Shown here piece by piece: positions 26,607 to 34,523 of a DNA stretch of 64,000 nt (position 1 is the stretch's first letter; every line of letters starts with the position of its first letter). The notes beneath the pieces are model-generated. The model saw only the letters and a list, made by a program, of their open reading frames with translations. It did not search any database and was not told the origin of the DNA. The position numbers and the translations under genes are program-made. Origin of the DNA: DATKJY01 sp964540105 (GTDB lineage: Bacteria; Zixibacteria; MSB-5A5; GN15; FEB-12); contig CAZILL010000001.1 of the NCBI GenBank assembly GCA_964540105.1, forward strand, positions 248,001 to 312,000, written 5' to 3'.

Positions 26607-27590
26607 ATGAGGAATTACAGGAATCGATCAAGATGGCTGTTGCTTTTGTTGCTGGCCCTGGCGTGGGCAGATGCAGAAGCAACGAAGGCGACATTCCCAA
26701 GGCACGTGGTGGTGGATACGACCGCGGTCGACTGGACAACCGGAGAGGCGAAGATTCGGGTGATTCTGACGCCTTTGCCGAAGAGCCAGAAAGCCACGCT
26801 GCGCATCGTGCCAAACGGGAAGATCGTCATTCATCATTCGCTGGAAAGCGCGGTGGACTTTACTGCCAGAGAGGCAGATACGCTATCATTCACAGTGAAT
26901 TTTCCGCCGCGCGACACCGTAGGACTCAGGGTATTCATAGAAAGGGATAACCACAGCGTCTTCGACGATTTGTATTTCGTCACGACTGATAGCCAACCGA
27001 AACTGTTCCTCCACTGCGACCCGCGGCATCTCTCTCCGCAGCCGCCGATTGAAAGTTTCTGGCAGCTAGACATTGACCCGGGGAAGAAGCTCCCCCAGGA
27101 GTTGCCGGGCTATGCGCGACCTCCGCAAGACTCAGTGGCCCGTATTGCCCCCGCTGATCCAGATTCTATGTCGCCCGGGGCCGCGAGGACTACCAAGTCT
27201 AGGACAGAACAGGAGATCCAGAGAGAACTAGAGCAGACACAGCTGACCGGCAAACTGTTCGAGTTTATCCGGGTCGATAGTCAGCTTCTGGTCCGCGAGA
27301 CAGGAGAATATAAGTTCCGTTCGGTTGATCCGAACATGGACACCGAAGCCTGGGCGAAGCGACGCTACGATTCGGTCGTACATGCGAATCGTCTTGTGAC
27401 CTATGATATGTGGCTCGATTTGCGTGATCCTGAGAATCTGGCCTTTGCCCGGAGCGTAATCGACAGCCTGACAGTAACCGACACAGTTGGGATCTATCGC
27501 GCTCAGATTACCAGAGCGATCCTCGGGAAGCTTCAGGAAGAAGGGATTCCGTCTCGTTTGTGGGGTACACCGTCTTCAGTCGAAGACTAA
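26607..27590 (+). CDS. Secreted protein of unknown function
   Basis: The ATG at 26607 is preceded by CGAGGAG and gives 327 residues with a signal peptide (RNRSRWLLLLLLALAWADAEA). An Ig-like beta domain may follow (KIRVILTPLPKSQKATLRIVPNGKI). A Pro-rich linker (about 155–200) leads to a more helical C-terminal half (EQEIQRELEQTQLTGKLFEFIR). I recognise no family. The gene is transcribed away from the HEAT–cyclophilin operon and its product is presumably periplasmic. Confidence 0.72.
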   Translation: MRNYRNRSRWLLLLLLALAWADAEATKATFPRHVVVDTTAVDWTTGEAKIRVILTPLPKSQKATLRIVPNGKIVIHHSLESAVDFTAREADTLSFTVNFPPRDTVGLRVFIERDNHSVFDDLYFVTTDSQPKLFLHCDPRHLSPQPPIESFWQLDIDPGKKLPQELPGYARPPQDSVARIAPADPDSMSPGAARTTKSRTEQEIQRELEQTQLTGKLFEFIRVDSQLLVRETGEYKFRSVDPNMDTEAWAKRRYDSVVHANRLVTYDMWLDLRDPENLAFARSVIDSLTVTDTVGIYRAQITRAILGKLQEEGIPSRLWGTPSSVED

Positions 27591-27661
27591 GAGTCCTTCT
27601 GACTCCTGCAGCCCAACCTTCACGGAATGTTGAATAATTCCCCTCAACCGCCCTTCGGGCA

Positions 27662-27684
27662 CCTTCTCCCCAACGAGGAGAAGG
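27662..27684 (+). repeat. Hairpin in a C/T-rich probable dispersed element
   Basis: CCTTCTCC–N7–GGAGAAGG is a perfect 8-bp stem preceded by CCTCAACCGCCCTTCGGGCA. Its form resembles small intergenic repeats seen in many copies in other genomes. It lies 70 bases after the 26607–27590 gene and could also act as a weak terminator; there is no T-run. Confidence 0.35.
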
Positions 27685-27816
27685 GGACGGGGCAGTTGAC
27701 ATTTCAGATATGTTCGCCATGATCGACTTTCTGACAGGCGTCACCTCACTTTCTCAGTGTCCGTAACGAACCCAGCGCCAGCCGCTTCTCTCTCATCTCG
27801 AGGTGCCGCAGCGGAC

Positions 27817-27845
27817 AAAAAAATCCCCTGGTGGTCAGCCAGGGG
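27817..27845 (-). terminator. Rho-independent terminator, minus strand
   Basis: On the minus strand CCCCTGG–CTGACCA–CCAGGGG is followed by ATTTTTTT. It is the first strong terminator downstream of the TonB receptor gene, about 310 bases after its stop. Confidence 0.8.
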
Positions 27846-28100
27846 TTGGTCTAACATAGCTGGCACTATCTTTCGTAATGCCACAAGAGGATACAGCAAA
27901 CAATGTGCCTACAGGCGGATCTCACTTCAGACCGTGTGCGTAAATCCTATCACTTTGCGTTGTAGACAGTTGTATCGATCACTCACGCTCGTCAAGTATG
28001 CAAATGTGTTCAGGAATTGAACAGGCGCCGACTGAACTTTGCGTTCTGGCGTATCAGGAGTTGCACGGTTCAGGTTCCCCCCGATCGTTGACACCGTAAG

Positions 28101-28134
28101 ATGGAGCCTCCTGCAGTCGTGCAGAGGGCTCCAT
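28101..28134 (-). terminator. Hairpin directly after the TonB receptor stop
   Basis: ATGGAGCC and GGCTCCAT form a perfect 8-bp outer stem that continues imperfectly through CTGCA/TGCAG. It begins 19 bases after the stop. No T-run follows, so it may be a processing or Rho-assisted end rather than a simple terminator. Confidence 0.4.
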
Positions 28135-28152
28135 CTCGCCTCGAACCTTTGG

Positions 28153-30612
28153 TCAGATACCAGCAGAAAGAGTCAGGATGAAATTCCGTCCGGCCTCAAC
28201 AATAGGGTTGTCGGGATTGCGGGCGTTGAACGGCTCGGCGTAGACGCGATTCGTGAGATTGCTGCCGGTCAGCGCCAGGCGAATGTTCTTCCACGGACTC
28301 GCACCCACCGTCGCACTAATTGTGCCGTACCCCTGAGTTGCGATGTCGTCGAGATAGGCAACTTTCGGGATTCGCTTCTGGTCGCCAACCTGTTTGAGAG
28401 TGACTTCGCCGAACAGGCCGAGCTTATGATAGCTATATCCGGCCGTGAACACTCCCTTGAGAGGCGAAACAAAGAGCGGCTGTTTGGCTGAACGGATTTC
28501 GCCATGCTGGTACGAGAGACTCCAGTTGAAGTAGTATCCCTCCTGCGGATGTGCCTCGATGACGAATTCAAATCCGGAAATCCTAACGTCCTCGTAATTC
28601 TCATATCGCCAGAGCTTCGTGTACGGGCCGGGATGCCCCGGGAACAGAGAGTCATAATTCTGAAGCTGCATGAAATCCTTGTAGTTGCTGACAAAGCCCA
28701 TCAGCGAATAGTTGATATCCTTGTGCACCGCCTTCACCCCGAAGTCGAACGTGACGCACTGCTCGGGCTTGATGGTTGCATTCGGACGAGTCTCCCGACC
28801 CGATGCGGACCCGAAGTAGAATCGTTCGACAACATTAGGAACCCGGTATGCAGAGCCAAGATTCGCAACGAGATTCACTTTTCCGATCGCGTAGGCCAGC
28901 CCGAGCGAGCCATTCAACCGACTGTAGTGCTCGTCGGCAACCGGTAGCAGGTTGAACGTATCCTTCGGACCCTGTGGTGTATTGATTCGTACCCCGTGAT
29001 CCTTGTCGACATACCCCGGTGTCAGCTTGGTCTTGAGCCAGAAGTTGTCGTAGCGTACCCCAACAGTCACGAGCAATGGGTCGAGCTTCAGTTCCCCGGA
29101 ACTATAGGCTCCCACCGAGTTCCAGGTGTTCTCGGGGACCGAAGATCCGACCGTAGTGTCATTGAAGGCTGGTCCGAAACCGGTGAACCTGGTAATCGTG
29201 GTTGATTTTCCCCCGATCTTCTCATTAAGGAAATCGAGCCCGAACGTGAGATTCCATTTCGGACCGACAGCGTAGAGCTCCTGGAAGTTAAGGCCCATCT
29301 TGGTGACCTCGGTTCGATTCAGATTGGTCAGCACTTCCCCACGCCCGGGTCCGGCCGGGAATTTAACGGAACCAAGAAAGTCGGTGAAGAAATCTTTCGA
29401 AATCTTATCATAGTATAGTTTGGCTTCGAGTTTGGCCAGACGTTTCGAAATCGCTTTACCCGTATAGGTGACCGACACGTTGTCGCGGTCATGGGCGGGG
29501 TAGTAGAAGTAGATCGGTGTTGCTGCGTTCGGGACCCCCGGATAACCAATATTGTGGCCTCTGAGAGATCCGAAATCAGCGTCGAGGCGATGCTGGTCGT
29601 TGAGCTTGTACGAAAGGCGGCCGTCATAGTTATTGACACGTGCGCGAGAATTCACGAGTCGATCTCGAGAAAAGCGGTGGCCGGTCGCACTGTTCAAGCT
29701 GTCATAGAAACCGGGACGAAACACCTCATAATCCGGTCTGCTGTTCCAGCCCGACGGAGCCGAATAGTCTTTCACCGCCTCACGATATTGAAACCCAAGC
29801 GATGCCGCGTAGTTCGGTCCCTCGACCCCTACCTCCAGACGGCTGGAATTCTGCTGATCGGCCGTAGAATAACGCCCTGAGTAACGAGCCGTCGGCTTGA
29901 TCGTCTCCGAGAACCCATTTCGTCTGGTGATGATATTGATCACTCCTCCCATCGCGTCGGAGCCGTACAGTACCGACGAGGGGCCGTTGACTACTTCGAC
30001 GCGCTCGATGTTGTTCACATCAACCAGCGACATCGAGACTCCTGCGAACGAGGAGATATCGCGCTGATCGTTAAGCCGCTCACCGTCGACAAGAACAAGC
30101 ACCCGTGTCCCGGAAAGACCGCGGATGACGGGACGAGAGCGGAAAGGACCGGCGTCATTCATGTCGATACCAGGGAAGTTGCGAACAACATCCGAAACCG
30201 TCGTATATCCCTTCTTCTGTATTTCCTCGCTGTTCGTGGCCGTAATCGGCTGGGTGACCTTGTACGCTTCCTTCTCGTACCGGTTGGCCGTTACGACGAC
30301 ATTATCCAGCACCGACATGGTTCGGGCCATGCGGATTGTGTTGTCAGCGTTGACACGAATCGCCAGGCCATGGACCGCGCGATAACCAACATGGGTAACC
30401 CGTATGGATATGCCGGTGTCGGGAATATTGTCCAATGAAAATCGACCGCTTTCGTCGGTGACGACCGTGCGGTCGGTCGCTTCGACGACGATGGTGGCGC
30501 CGATCAAAGGAGACTTGCTTTCGCCGTCGATGACCAGAGCGGTAATAGTTGCGCCGAAAGTCGCCGACGTGGCCAGGATGAGGGTGAGGACAGCTGAGAA
30601 CAGTTTAGTCAC
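28153..30612 (-). CDS. TonB-dependent outer-membrane receptor with N-terminal carboxypeptidase-regulatory-like domain
   Basis: An 819-residue outer-membrane protein. A signal peptide (ending SATFG) is followed by a ~80-residue CarboxypepD_reg-like beta-sandwich (LIGATIVVEATDRTVVTDESGRFSLDNI), as in SusC-type receptors. The plug domain then reads VVVTANRYEKEAYKVTQPIT...GYTTVSDVVRNFPGIDM...RPVIRGLSGTRVLVLVDGERL...GVINIITRR. The rest is a 22-stranded barrel with aromatic-rich strands. It likely imports a chelated metal, cobalamin or similar, but no ligand-specific transporter or riboswitch adjoins it. The start is a GTG with TAGGAG 7 bases upstream. It stands alone on the minus strand. Confidence 0.93.
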   Translation of the reverse strand: MTKLFSAVLTLILATSATFGATITALVIDGESKSPLIGATIVVEATDRTVVTDESGRFSLDNIPDTGISIRVTHVGYRAVHGLAIRVNADNTIRMARTMSVLDNVVVTANRYEKEAYKVTQPITATNSEEIQKKGYTTVSDVVRNFPGIDMNDAGPFRSRPVIRGLSGTRVLVLVDGERLNDQRDISSFAGVSMSLVDVNNIERVEVVNGPSSVLYGSDAMGGVINIITRRNGFSETIKPTARYSGRYSTADQQNSSRLEVGVEGPNYAASLGFQYREAVKDYSAPSGWNSRPDYEVFRPGFYDSLNSATGHRFSRDRLVNSRARVNNYDGRLSYKLNDQHRLDADFGSLRGHNIGYPGVPNAATPIYFYYPAHDRDNVSVTYTGKAISKRLAKLEAKLYYDKISKDFFTDFLGSVKFPAGPGRGEVLTNLNRTEVTKMGLNFQELYAVGPKWNLTFGLDFLNEKIGGKSTTITRFTGFGPAFNDTTVGSSVPENTWNSVGAYSSGELKLDPLLVTVGVRYDNFWLKTKLTPGYVDKDHGVRINTPQGPKDTFNLLPVADEHYSRLNGSLGLAYAIGKVNLVANLGSAYRVPNVVERFYFGSASGRETRPNATIKPEQCVTFDFGVKAVHKDINYSLMGFVSNYKDFMQLQNYDSLFPGHPGPYTKLWRYENYEDVRISGFEFVIEAHPQEGYYFNWSLSYQHGEIRSAKQPLFVSPLKGVFTAGYSYHKLGLFGEVTLKQVGDQKRIPKVAYLDDIATQGYGTISATVGASPWKNIRLALTGSNLTNRVYAEPFNARNPDNPIVEAGRNFILTLSAGI

Positions 30613-30774
30613 GATGAAACTCCTATATCGTTTGAGAAAAGTTCGAAGCAGAAAATATGGCGCGCATCACTTGATTTGTCATCATAATGTCATGCAAACA
30701 GACACAATTCAGTTTCTTCCTCGGCGCTCTCGAAGCGGCGAAGAGCAGGTGCTTATTCCTTGTGACGAAGATGG

Positions 30775-31725
30775 CTAACGTGTCCCAAGCTTCCGGGCTG
30801 CCTTTTCAAAGGACGGAGAGCTCATCCTTTTGACGTCATTGGAAAGTTTTTCCATGGCCTTCTCGTCGAGGCGCTTCAGCCTGTGGGCGAAGTTGCCCGA
30901 TGCTATGTCGCCCAGAACGCGGCGCATGGAGGCTTTCACCGACCGATTGATGATCTTCGGCCCCGCCGTAACCGAGCCGTAGCGCGCTGCCACCGAAATC
31001 CGCTCGAGCATTCCTTGAATGCCATGCCGCTTGATGAGCGCAATGATCAGATCAAGCTGATAGGCAACTTCAAGGTAGGCATGCTCAGGCCGCAGCCCTC
31101 GTTCGACCAGAAGATCGTAACCCGTTCTGACAAGCTGTGAAAGTGATCCGCACAACACGGCCTGTTCGCCAAAGAGATCCCCAACCGATTCATCTGCGAA
31201 GGTGGTTTTCATCAGTCGCGCCCGATCGATCCTCATCGCCCGCGCAAGCGCAAACAGAGTCCGCATGGCACGACCGCTGGGATTCTGAGCAATGGCATAG
31301 AACGCGGAAATCGAGTGATCTGCCAGGTACCTTTCGCGCACGGCAGACCCGGGCGCATGTGGAGCCAGCATGATGACATCGCAGTTCCGGGGTGGCTTCA
31401 CAAAACCGAAGTGGACAGAAGTACCATGAAGAAATACTATCGTACTCCCCTCCACCAGGTTTGAGGCAATCTCCTTGTCGAAGACGGTTCCGTGACAATG
31501 ATCCGGGAAGGCCATAATAATAATCTCGCCCTTCGCGGCGGCAGCCGAAATCCCGGGTACGTCGCACCATCCATCCCGCTTGGCCAGTTTCCGGGACTTC
31601 GAACGTGTGCGTAAACCGATGGTGACGATGAAGCCTGAGTCTCGCAGGTTGAGAGCCCAGGCTCGTCCCTGTGATCCGTATCCGATCACGACTGCACGCT
31701 TTTTCCCTTTGTCATTGGAGCGCAT
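30775..31725 (-). CDS. Divergent ketol-acid reductoisomerase-like protein
   Basis: A 316-residue protein aligning along its length with class I ketol-acid reductoisomerase (IlvC). It has the Rossmann motif VIGYGSQGRAWALNLRDSG (13–31), the HGTSVHFG loop (100–107), and GDLFGEQAVLCG, in which Asp183 and Glu187 are the first two metal ligands. In normal enzymes the catalytic lysine is in APKGPG and the helix reads YFECLHELKLIVDL with two glutamates. Here these are APHAPG (His123) and YLEVAYQLDLIIAL (Glu219 kept, Gln223 in place of the second Glu). There are no ilvB/ilvN/ilvD neighbours. It may act on another substrate or be non-catalytic. Divergent from nadC, with a leaderless-type promoter. Confidence 0.82.
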   Translation of the reverse strand: MRSNDKGKKRAVVIGYGSQGRAWALNLRDSGFIVTIGLRTRSKSRKLAKRDGWCDVPGISAAAAKGEIIIMAFPDHCHGTVFDKEIASNLVEGSTIVFLHGTSVHFGFVKPPRNCDVIMLAPHAPGSAVRERYLADHSISAFYAIAQNPSGRAMRTLFALARAMRIDRARLMKTTFADESVGDLFGEQAVLCGSLSQLVRTGYDLLVERGLRPEHAYLEVAYQLDLIIALIKRHGIQGMLERISVAARYGSVTAGPKIINRSVKASMRRVLGDIASGNFAHRLKRLDEKAMEKLSNDVKRMSSPSFEKAARKLGTR

Positions 31726-31731
31726 GGCGGT

Positions 31732-31760
31732 AATATACCGTTACAATGCATGTTTGCCAA
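31732..31760 (-). promoter_or_regulatory. Promoter of the reductoisomerase-like gene, predicted leaderless
   Basis: On the minus strand TTGGCA, a 17-base spacer and TATATT, with the -10 box ending 6 bases before the ATG at 31725. No Shine-Dalgarno is present. Confidence 0.7.
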
Positions 31761-31780
31761 CGCAAGTCACCGATCGTGAT

Positions 31781-32668
31781 ATGGATTCTCTTCATCTCTC
31801 AATAGCGACTCTGGTCAAAGCGGCTCTGGCTGAGGATGTCGGCAAGGGGGATCTCACTTCCCTGGCCTGCCTGGAACCGAATCCCGTCAAGGCGGTCGTT
31901 TCCGCAAAGTCAGATGGCATCTTGTCGGGCTTGGAACCAGCGCTGCTGACTTTCGAGGTCGTTGACTCAGCCAATCGAGTGACTCCCCTGGTACAGGACG
32001 GCAGCCTGTTTGCGAAGGGGGAGATTATCCTCAGAATCGACGGCTTCAATCAGACCGTGATGGCGGCCGAGCGAGTGGCGCTCAATTTTCTCGGACACTT
32101 AAGCGGTATAGCCTCGCTCACCCGAACCTACGTTGACAGGATTGCCCCGTTTCCCTCGTGCCGGATTCTCGATACACGCAAGACCACTCCCGGGTGGCGA
32201 CTTCTCGAGAAGCAGGCGGTTCGACACGGGGGCGGGACAAATCATCGTCTAGGACTCTTCGACATGATTCTGGTGAAGGACAATCACATCGCCAGCGCCG
32301 GATCAGTGACAGCGGCGGTTGCTCAGGCCCGAGCCTTTCTGCTCTCCCGAGAATTCCGTGTGCAGTTTCAGCAGGATAGTGACAAGATTATCATCGAAGT
32401 TGAAGTAACTAATGAACAGGAACTTGTTGAGGCGATTTCGGCCGGCGCCGATCGCTTGCTTCTCGACAATCAGTCGGTGGAGTCGCTCACACAGCTCGTC
32501 GGCATCTCGAGAAAGTTGAACCCCGCGGTGAAACTCGAAGCGTCAGGAAACGTGTCACTGGCGACTGTCTCGGATATCGCCGCTACCGGCGTCGACTTCA
32601 TCTCGGTCGGCGCGATTACCCACTCTGCGCCAGTGTCGGATTTCTCATTGAAAGTTGTGAATGAATAG
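31781..32668 (+). CDS. nadC: Nicotinate-nucleotide pyrophosphorylase (carboxylating)
   Basis: The ATG at 31781 gives 295 residues, the usual length; the frame is open upstream but that part overlaps the divergent gene. NadC converts quinolinate and PRPP to nicotinate mononucleotide in de novo NAD synthesis. Motifs are LAEDVGKGDLTSL near the N-terminus, ILDTRKTTPGWRLLEKQAV with the PRPP/quinolinate-binding Arg and Lys, HGGGTNHRLGLFDMILVKDNH, EVEVTNEQELVEAI and ISVGAITHSA. nadA and nadB are not in the window. Its end overlaps birA by 8 bases. Confidence 0.96.
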   Translation: MDSLHLSIATLVKAALAEDVGKGDLTSLACLEPNPVKAVVSAKSDGILSGLEPALLTFEVVDSANRVTPLVQDGSLFAKGEIILRIDGFNQTVMAAERVALNFLGHLSGIASLTRTYVDRIAPFPSCRILDTRKTTPGWRLLEKQAVRHGGGTNHRLGLFDMILVKDNHIASAGSVTAAVAQARAFLLSREFRVQFQQDSDKIIIEVEVTNEQELVEAISAGADRLLLDNQSVESLTQLVGISRKLNPAVKLEASGNVSLATVSDIAATGVDFISVGAITHSAPVSDFSLKVVNE

Positions 32669-33665
32669 CCTGGATCAACGGGCCCTGGAGCGAGTGGCTG
32701 ACGAGCTTTTGCTCATTATCAGGAAGAAGCCAAAGCAGTTCAAGACCTACGAATCGCTGGCCAGGGCTCTCAAGGTAGATTCGGCGGTGATCGAGGACGC
32801 GCTTCGCGAACTGGTGACCCTCGGATATCGACTGCGGCGACGCCGTCGCGAAGCGGTCGCATTCATCGAACCCCCTGACTCGCTGACCGCCGTCGAGATT
32901 CAGCACAGCTTGAAAACGAAGATGGTCGGGCGGACCGCATACTGTTATCGACAGGTAAAATCGACTAACGACCTCGCCGCTTTGATGGCCGACGCCGGGT
33001 CCCGCGAAGGCGCAATTGTGACTGCGGAACAACAGAGCGCCGGACGAGGGCGCTTAGGACGAACCTGGCATTCGCCATTAGGAGCAGGCATCTATGTCTC
33101 GATTCTGCTTCGACCGAAGTTCCCACCCGATCGAGCCCCGGGGATTTCGATGATGACCGCCCTCGCGCTTGCGGACTGTCTGAACACGTATGCCCCCAAC
33201 GATGTAACCATCAAATGGCCGAACGATATCCTGATCGGGGGGCGAAAAGTGGCGGGGATTCTCACCGAGCTTTCCGCCGAACACGACAAGATCAATCATG
33301 TCATTGTCGGCGTGGGGATAAACGTCAACCACAGGAAGACCGACTTCCCCTCAATTCTATCGAAATCCGCAACCTCTCTGCGTATGACGCTCAAACGAAA
33401 AATCAATCGGCCGCCACTCTTGCGGGAATTCCTCCACCGATTCGAGTTTGAATATTTCGCTTTTCAGAAGAACGGACTCAAGAAATCACAAAGCCGCCTG
33501 CGCGAGTATTCGTCCTTGCTCGGCAAAAGGGTCAAGCTGGTATCGGGAAGTCATGTCATCGATGGAACAGCGGTCGACATTGATGTCAACGGCGCCCTGA
33601 TTCTGGAAAAGGACAGCAACCGAACAGTTGTGTCCGCGGGTGAAGTAAGCGTGGTGAAGGACTGA
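32661..33665 (+). CDS. birA: Biotin--[acetyl-CoA-carboxylase] ligase with HTH domain
   Basis: A 334-residue bifunctional BirA. Residues ~1–70 form a winged-helix (KQFKTYESLARALKVDSAVIEDALRELVTLGYR), so it may also repress biotin genes. The catalytic domain carries the biotinoyl-AMP loop GRGRLGRTWHSPLGAGIY, then IKWPNDILIGGRKVAGILTE and VIVGVGINVNH. The C-terminal SH3-like domain (GKRVKLVSGSHVIDGTAVDI) is complete. It overlaps nadC by 8 bases, a pairing seen in many bacteria. Confidence 0.96.
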   Translation: MNSLDQRALERVADELLLIIRKKPKQFKTYESLARALKVDSAVIEDALRELVTLGYRLRRRRREAVAFIEPPDSLTAVEIQHSLKTKMVGRTAYCYRQVKSTNDLAALMADAGSREGAIVTAEQQSAGRGRLGRTWHSPLGAGIYVSILLRPKFPPDRAPGISMMTALALADCLNTYAPNDVTIKWPNDILIGGRKVAGILTELSAEHDKINHVIVGVGINVNHRKTDFPSILSKSATSLRMTLKRKINRPPLLREFLHRFEFEYFAFQKNGLKKSQSRLREYSSLLGKRVKLVSGSHVIDGTAVDIDVNGALILEKDSNRTVVSAGEVSVVKD

Positions 33666-33678
33666 TGTCGACGCAATA

Positions 33679-34437
33679 TCAGAGAAGCTGATTTCGATCC
33701 AAATATTCAAGAGATGCCGTCAGATCGGCGCCGCCGACTTCCAACGCCCAGATTGCCTTCGGAGCGCAGTCCCGAAGCGCCTGGCACACATCGACGAGCG
33801 GGATAGTGCCGCCCCCGAGCCGTAGATGTTCGTCCCGTTCACCGTGGTTGTCGTGCAGATGGACATACCCAATCTGGGTTTTCAGACTCTCGATCCAGCT
33901 TACCAAACCGACTTTGGATGAGAAATGGACATGCCCGATATCGAGGCAAATGTCCACTCGCGGGTCGTCTATTGCGGTGATGACGTCGGAAAGCAGCTCG
34001 GGATCACGTTCAAGATGATTCTCAAGGTGCAGGTGAAAGGTCGCGGGTTGGTCGCTCAGGAAACCTCGCCAGAACCGGGCGCTTCGCTCCAGCCAGTTCT
34101 TCGGAAGACTTGTCCCTGGAGTATACCCATGATGAAGTATCATGTGGTCGATTCCCAATCTCCTGGCGATCTCCACGGCTCCGTCGAATCTCTTTCGCGC
34201 AACCTCTCGGACCAGCGCGTCAAAGCTCCCCGGACATAGGTCCCCAAACGGTCCGTGAAGCGATCGCATCGGAATACTCTCGATAGTTGCGCGATGCCTC
34301 TCAACAGCATCCTTCTCGCGCAAAACGTATTCGGGGTCGTAAAACGATTGAATCTCTATCCCGTATCCGTGAGTAGTGCAGAACGTTGCCGCCTCGACAG
34401 GATGGCAATCGTCACAGATGAAAAGTGAAGCCGCCAA
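33679..34437 (-). CDS. Sugar phosphate isomerase/epimerase-like TIM-barrel protein
   Basis: A 252-residue protein of the xylose isomerase-like/AP endonuclease 2 superfamily. Metal-ligand and barrel motifs are visible: SLHGPFGDLCPG, DHMILHHGYTP, TFHLHLENHLE (Glu ligand), DICLDIGHVHFSS (Asp and His ligands), YVHLHDNHGERDEHLRLGGGTIP (His-x-His-Asp) and WALEVGG at the last strand. The substrate in this superfamily ranges from sugars to DNA ends and cannot be read here. The start is a TTG at 34437, the first start codon after an upstream stop. It converges on birA with 13 bases between. Confidence 0.85.
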   Translation of the reverse strand: MAASLFICDDCHPVEAATFCTTHGYGIEIQSFYDPEYVLREKDAVERHRATIESIPMRSLHGPFGDLCPGSFDALVREVARKRFDGAVEIARRLGIDHMILHHGYTPGTSLPKNWLERSARFWRGFLSDQPATFHLHLENHLERDPELLSDVITAIDDPRVDICLDIGHVHFSSKVGLVSWIESLKTQIGYVHLHDNHGERDEHLRLGGGTIPLVDVCQALRDCAPKAIWALEVGGADLTASLEYLDRNQLL

Positions 34438-34487
34438 CAGTTAACCCTCGATCCCCTTCGCGTACCCAACCATGCTGCGCAATTTCA

Positions 34488-34516
34488 TTGTCATCGGACG
34501 CACATTATGACATAAT
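34488..34516 (+). promoter_or_regulatory. Promoter of hypE with palindromic -10 region, predicted leaderless
   Basis: TTGTCA (34488–34493), 17-base spacer and CATAAT (34511–34516), with the ATG 7 bases after the -10 box. The -10 box is half of the perfect palindrome ATTATGACATAAT (34504–34516), a possible operator. Confidence 0.6.
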
Positions 34517-34523
34517 TCATACT

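Larger units (their letters stand above)
27591..28152. other. Gene-free region with hairpins between convergent genes
   Basis: 562 bases between the secreted protein gene (plus) and the TonB receptor gene (minus). It holds a CCTTCTCC/GGAGAAGG hairpin (27662–27684) within a C/T-rich stretch of the kind often dispersed in genomes, a minus-strand terminator (27817–27845) and a hairpin just after the receptor stop (28101–28134). A frame of 87 codons at 27757–28020 has no protein-like features. Confidence 0.5.

Noticed and set aside
27662..27684. Possible CRISPR-like or small-RNA hairpin
   Set aside because: Only one copy in the window and no spacer array; kept only as a probable dispersed hairpin.
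27757..28020. 87-codon frame between the secreted protein and TonB receptor genes
   Set aside because: It contains the minus-strand terminator within it and shows no protein-like pattern.
30613..30774. Cobalamin riboswitch upstream of the TonB receptor
   Set aside because: The 160-base interval lacks the conserved B12-box and is too short for the full element.
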